Made by a program: the position numbers and the translations under genes. DNA of 6,085 nt from Armatimonadota bacterium. Lineage in GTDB: Bacteria; Armatimonadota; UBA5829. Positions 5,129 to 6,085 of the stretch are shown here, piece after piece; position 1 is the stretch's first letter, and the number at the start of each line of letters is the position of its first letter. Location of the stretch: contig JAOAGX010000143.1 of assembly GCA_026415535.1 (NCBI GenBank), positions 1-6,085 of the forward strand. The letters run 5' to 3'. The notes beneath the pieces are model-generated. The model searched no databases, had not been told where the DNA came from, and saw nothing but the letters and a program-made list of their open reading frames with translations.

Positions 5129-5929
5129 TTACAATGCTGCCTTGACAATGGCGGCGAAATCAGAGGCTTTGAGCGAAGCACCTCCTACAAGTGCACCGTC
5201 GATGTTCGGCTTGTGCAGCAACTCGTACGCGTTGTCGGGCTTGACGCTGCCGCCGTATTGTATGCGAACGCTGTCAGCTATTTGATTCCCGTACATATCA
5301 GACACAATACTTCGGATCAACCCACATACTCGGTCAGCCTCGTCTGCGTCGCAGACTTGGCCTGTGCCAATTGCCCAAACAGGTTCGTATGCGATGACCA
5401 TTCGAGCTGCCTGCTCACTGGAAAAGCCGGCTAGATCGATCCTCATCTGGGACGTGATAACCTCGTCGGTCTTACCGGCCTCACGTTCGGACAGAAGCTC
5501 GCCACAGGCGATGATAGGGGTCAACCCTGCTGCGAACGCAGCCTTTGCCTTGAGGTTGACCGTCTCGTCAGTCTCACCGAAATAAGAAAGTACCTTTGCA
5601 AGTTCTCCATCAACGGTGCCGAACCGGCCTCGCGTTTCCGAGTGGCCGATGACGACCCATTGACATCCTACGTCGGCTAACATGTTAGGTGCGACTTGGC
5701 TTGTCCACGCTCCTGACTCTTTCCAAAAACAGGATTGTGCTCCGAGTGTAATGTTACTGTCCTGTAACGCCTCCTTTACAGCGGACAGCGATACGAACGA
5801 CGGGCAAACCGCCACATCAACTTCGTCTACATCGCCGATCAGTCGTTTAAGCTCTTCTACGAGCCGCACACCTTCGGCGATGGTGTTGTTCATTTTCCAA
5901 TTACCGGCTATGAATGGTTTTCTTGACAT
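5129..5929 (-). CDS. tpiA: Triosephosphate isomerase
   Basis: This 266-aa cytosolic TIM-barrel enzyme interconverts dihydroxyacetone phosphate and glyceraldehyde 3-phosphate in glycolysis and gluconeogenesis. Substrate and catalytic residues are all present: N10 and K12 in AGNWKMN (8-14), the electrophile H96 in VVIGHSE (92-98), the base E182 in AYEPVWAIGTG (180-190) including flexible loop 6, and the phosphate-binding YGGSV (225-229) and GALVGGASL (245-253). At 266 aa it is longer than the usual 250. The excess is an insertion of about 14 residues (roughly 101-115, GRFGTVDGELAKVLS) between GHSETR and YFGETDE. I chose the ATG at 5929 (MSRKPFIAGNWK). A GTG three codons upstream (5938) is in frame, but the ATG gives the family-like N-terminus and has GTGAG just upstream. 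It lies 77 nt after pgk, probably cotranscribed. Confidence 0.98.
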   Translation of the reverse strand: MSRKPFIAGNWKMNNTIAEGVRLVEELKRLIGDVDEVDVAVCPSFVSLSAVKEALQDSNITLGAQSCFWKESGAWTSQVAPNMLADVGCQWVVIGHSETRGRFGTVDGELAKVLSYFGETDETVNLKAKAAFAAGLTPIIACGELLSEREAGKTDEVITSQMRIDLAGFSSEQAARMVIAYEPVWAIGTGQVCDADEADRVCGLIRSIVSDMYGNQIADSVRIQYGGSVKPDNAYELLHKPNIDGALVGGASLKASDFAAIVKAAL

Positions 5930-5950
5930 GGCTCTCACAAGTCTCGATTG

Positions 5951-5985
5951 TGGCTGCAGTCCGCCGATTGGACGGACTGCAGCCA
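5951..5985 (-). other. Perfect 13-bp hairpin between pgk and tpiA
   Basis: TGGCTGCAGTCCG (5951-5963) and CGGACTGCAGCCA (5973-5985) are exact inverted repeats around a 9-nt loop, GC-rich enough to be very stable in RNA. It starts 21 nt after the pgk stop and ends 21 nt before the tpiA ATG. In the direction of transcription the bases after the stem are CAATCGAG, with no T run, so it is not a normal intrinsic terminator. A processing or stability element that sets pgk and tpiA mRNA levels separately is plausible, as is a protein-binding dyad. Confidence 0.7.
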
Positions 5986-6006
5986 GATACTTAGCTGATG
6001 TTCGGC

Positions 6007-6085
6007 TTATTTATCCTGCAGCGCGGCGACTCCCGGCAGCACCTTTCCTTCGAGGAACTCCAGTGATGCGCCGCCGCCGGTAGAC
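6007..6085 (-). CDS. pgk: Phosphoglycerate kinase, C-terminal 25 residues; runs off the right edge
   Basis: The last 25 codons and TAA stop (6009-6007) of a minus-strand gene are present. The peptide begins STGGGASLEFLEGK, the strongly conserved C-terminal nucleotide-domain motif of phosphoglycerate kinase, then continues LPGVAAL and ends LQDK, as in the family. The enzyme transfers phosphate between 1,3-bisphosphoglycerate and ADP in glycolysis. Its place directly upstream of tpiA fits the common bacterial gap-pgk-tpiA order. The rest of the gene lies beyond the window. Confidence 0.96.
   Translation of the reverse strand, partial: STGGGASLEFLEGKVLPGVAALQDK

Noticed and set aside
5037..5285. 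Plus-strand 82-codon frame MLKLHLVCRSERSGEF...
   Set aside because: Its first part is translation of the palindromic dispersed repeat and the rest is antisense to tpiA, a classic spurious call.

Overview
All recognisable genes in this window lie on the minus strand, so transcription runs from the right edge to the left. In that order they are: the 3' end of phosphoglycerate kinase (pgk), triosephosphate isomerase (tpiA), a DUF72/YecE-family protein, groES, groEL, a family 2 glycosyltransferase, and the first 169 codons of a GT4-type (GT-B fold) glycosyltransferase that runs off the left edge. This is a bacterial chromosome segment made mostly of housekeeping genes. I see no phage, transposase, toxin-antitoxin, CRISPR or defence genes.

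The organism cannot be named from the sequence. It is a bacterium that controls groESL with a CIRCE operator, which implies an HrcA repressor. It uses GTG starts for both chaperonin genes, keeps pgk and tpiA adjacent, and has a triosephosphate isomerase with an insertion of about 14 residues after the catalytic His-Ser-Glu. From memory, unverified, similar TIM insertions occur in deep-branching groups such as Armatimonadota. A palindromic repeat of the 'GTCATTCTGAGCGCAGC' type, commonly scattered through genomes of uncultured and soil bacteria, sits between tpiA and the DUF72 gene.

Right part (about 5000-6085): pgk and tpiA are consecutive glycolytic genes separated by 77 nt that hold a perfect 13-bp hairpin. 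The DUF72 gene follows after the dispersed repeat. Middle (about 1711-3917): a complete heat-shock unit with a strong sigma70-type promoter, CIRCE at the predicted transcription start, groES with a consensus ribosome binding site, groEL 22 nt later, and a long stem followed by a T run that probably ends the unit. Left part (1-1583): a two-gene glycosyltransferase unit with its own extended -10 promoter placed so close to the ATG that the mRNA is probably leaderless. The pair probably makes or decorates a surface polysaccharide or glycolipid.

The stretch 3918-4176 has no convincing gene and holds short repeats only. I found no clearly new biological system. The points most worth a second look are the regulatory and repeat structures, the TIM insertion, the Cys-Cys tail of GroES, and the truncated glycosyltransferase at the left edge.
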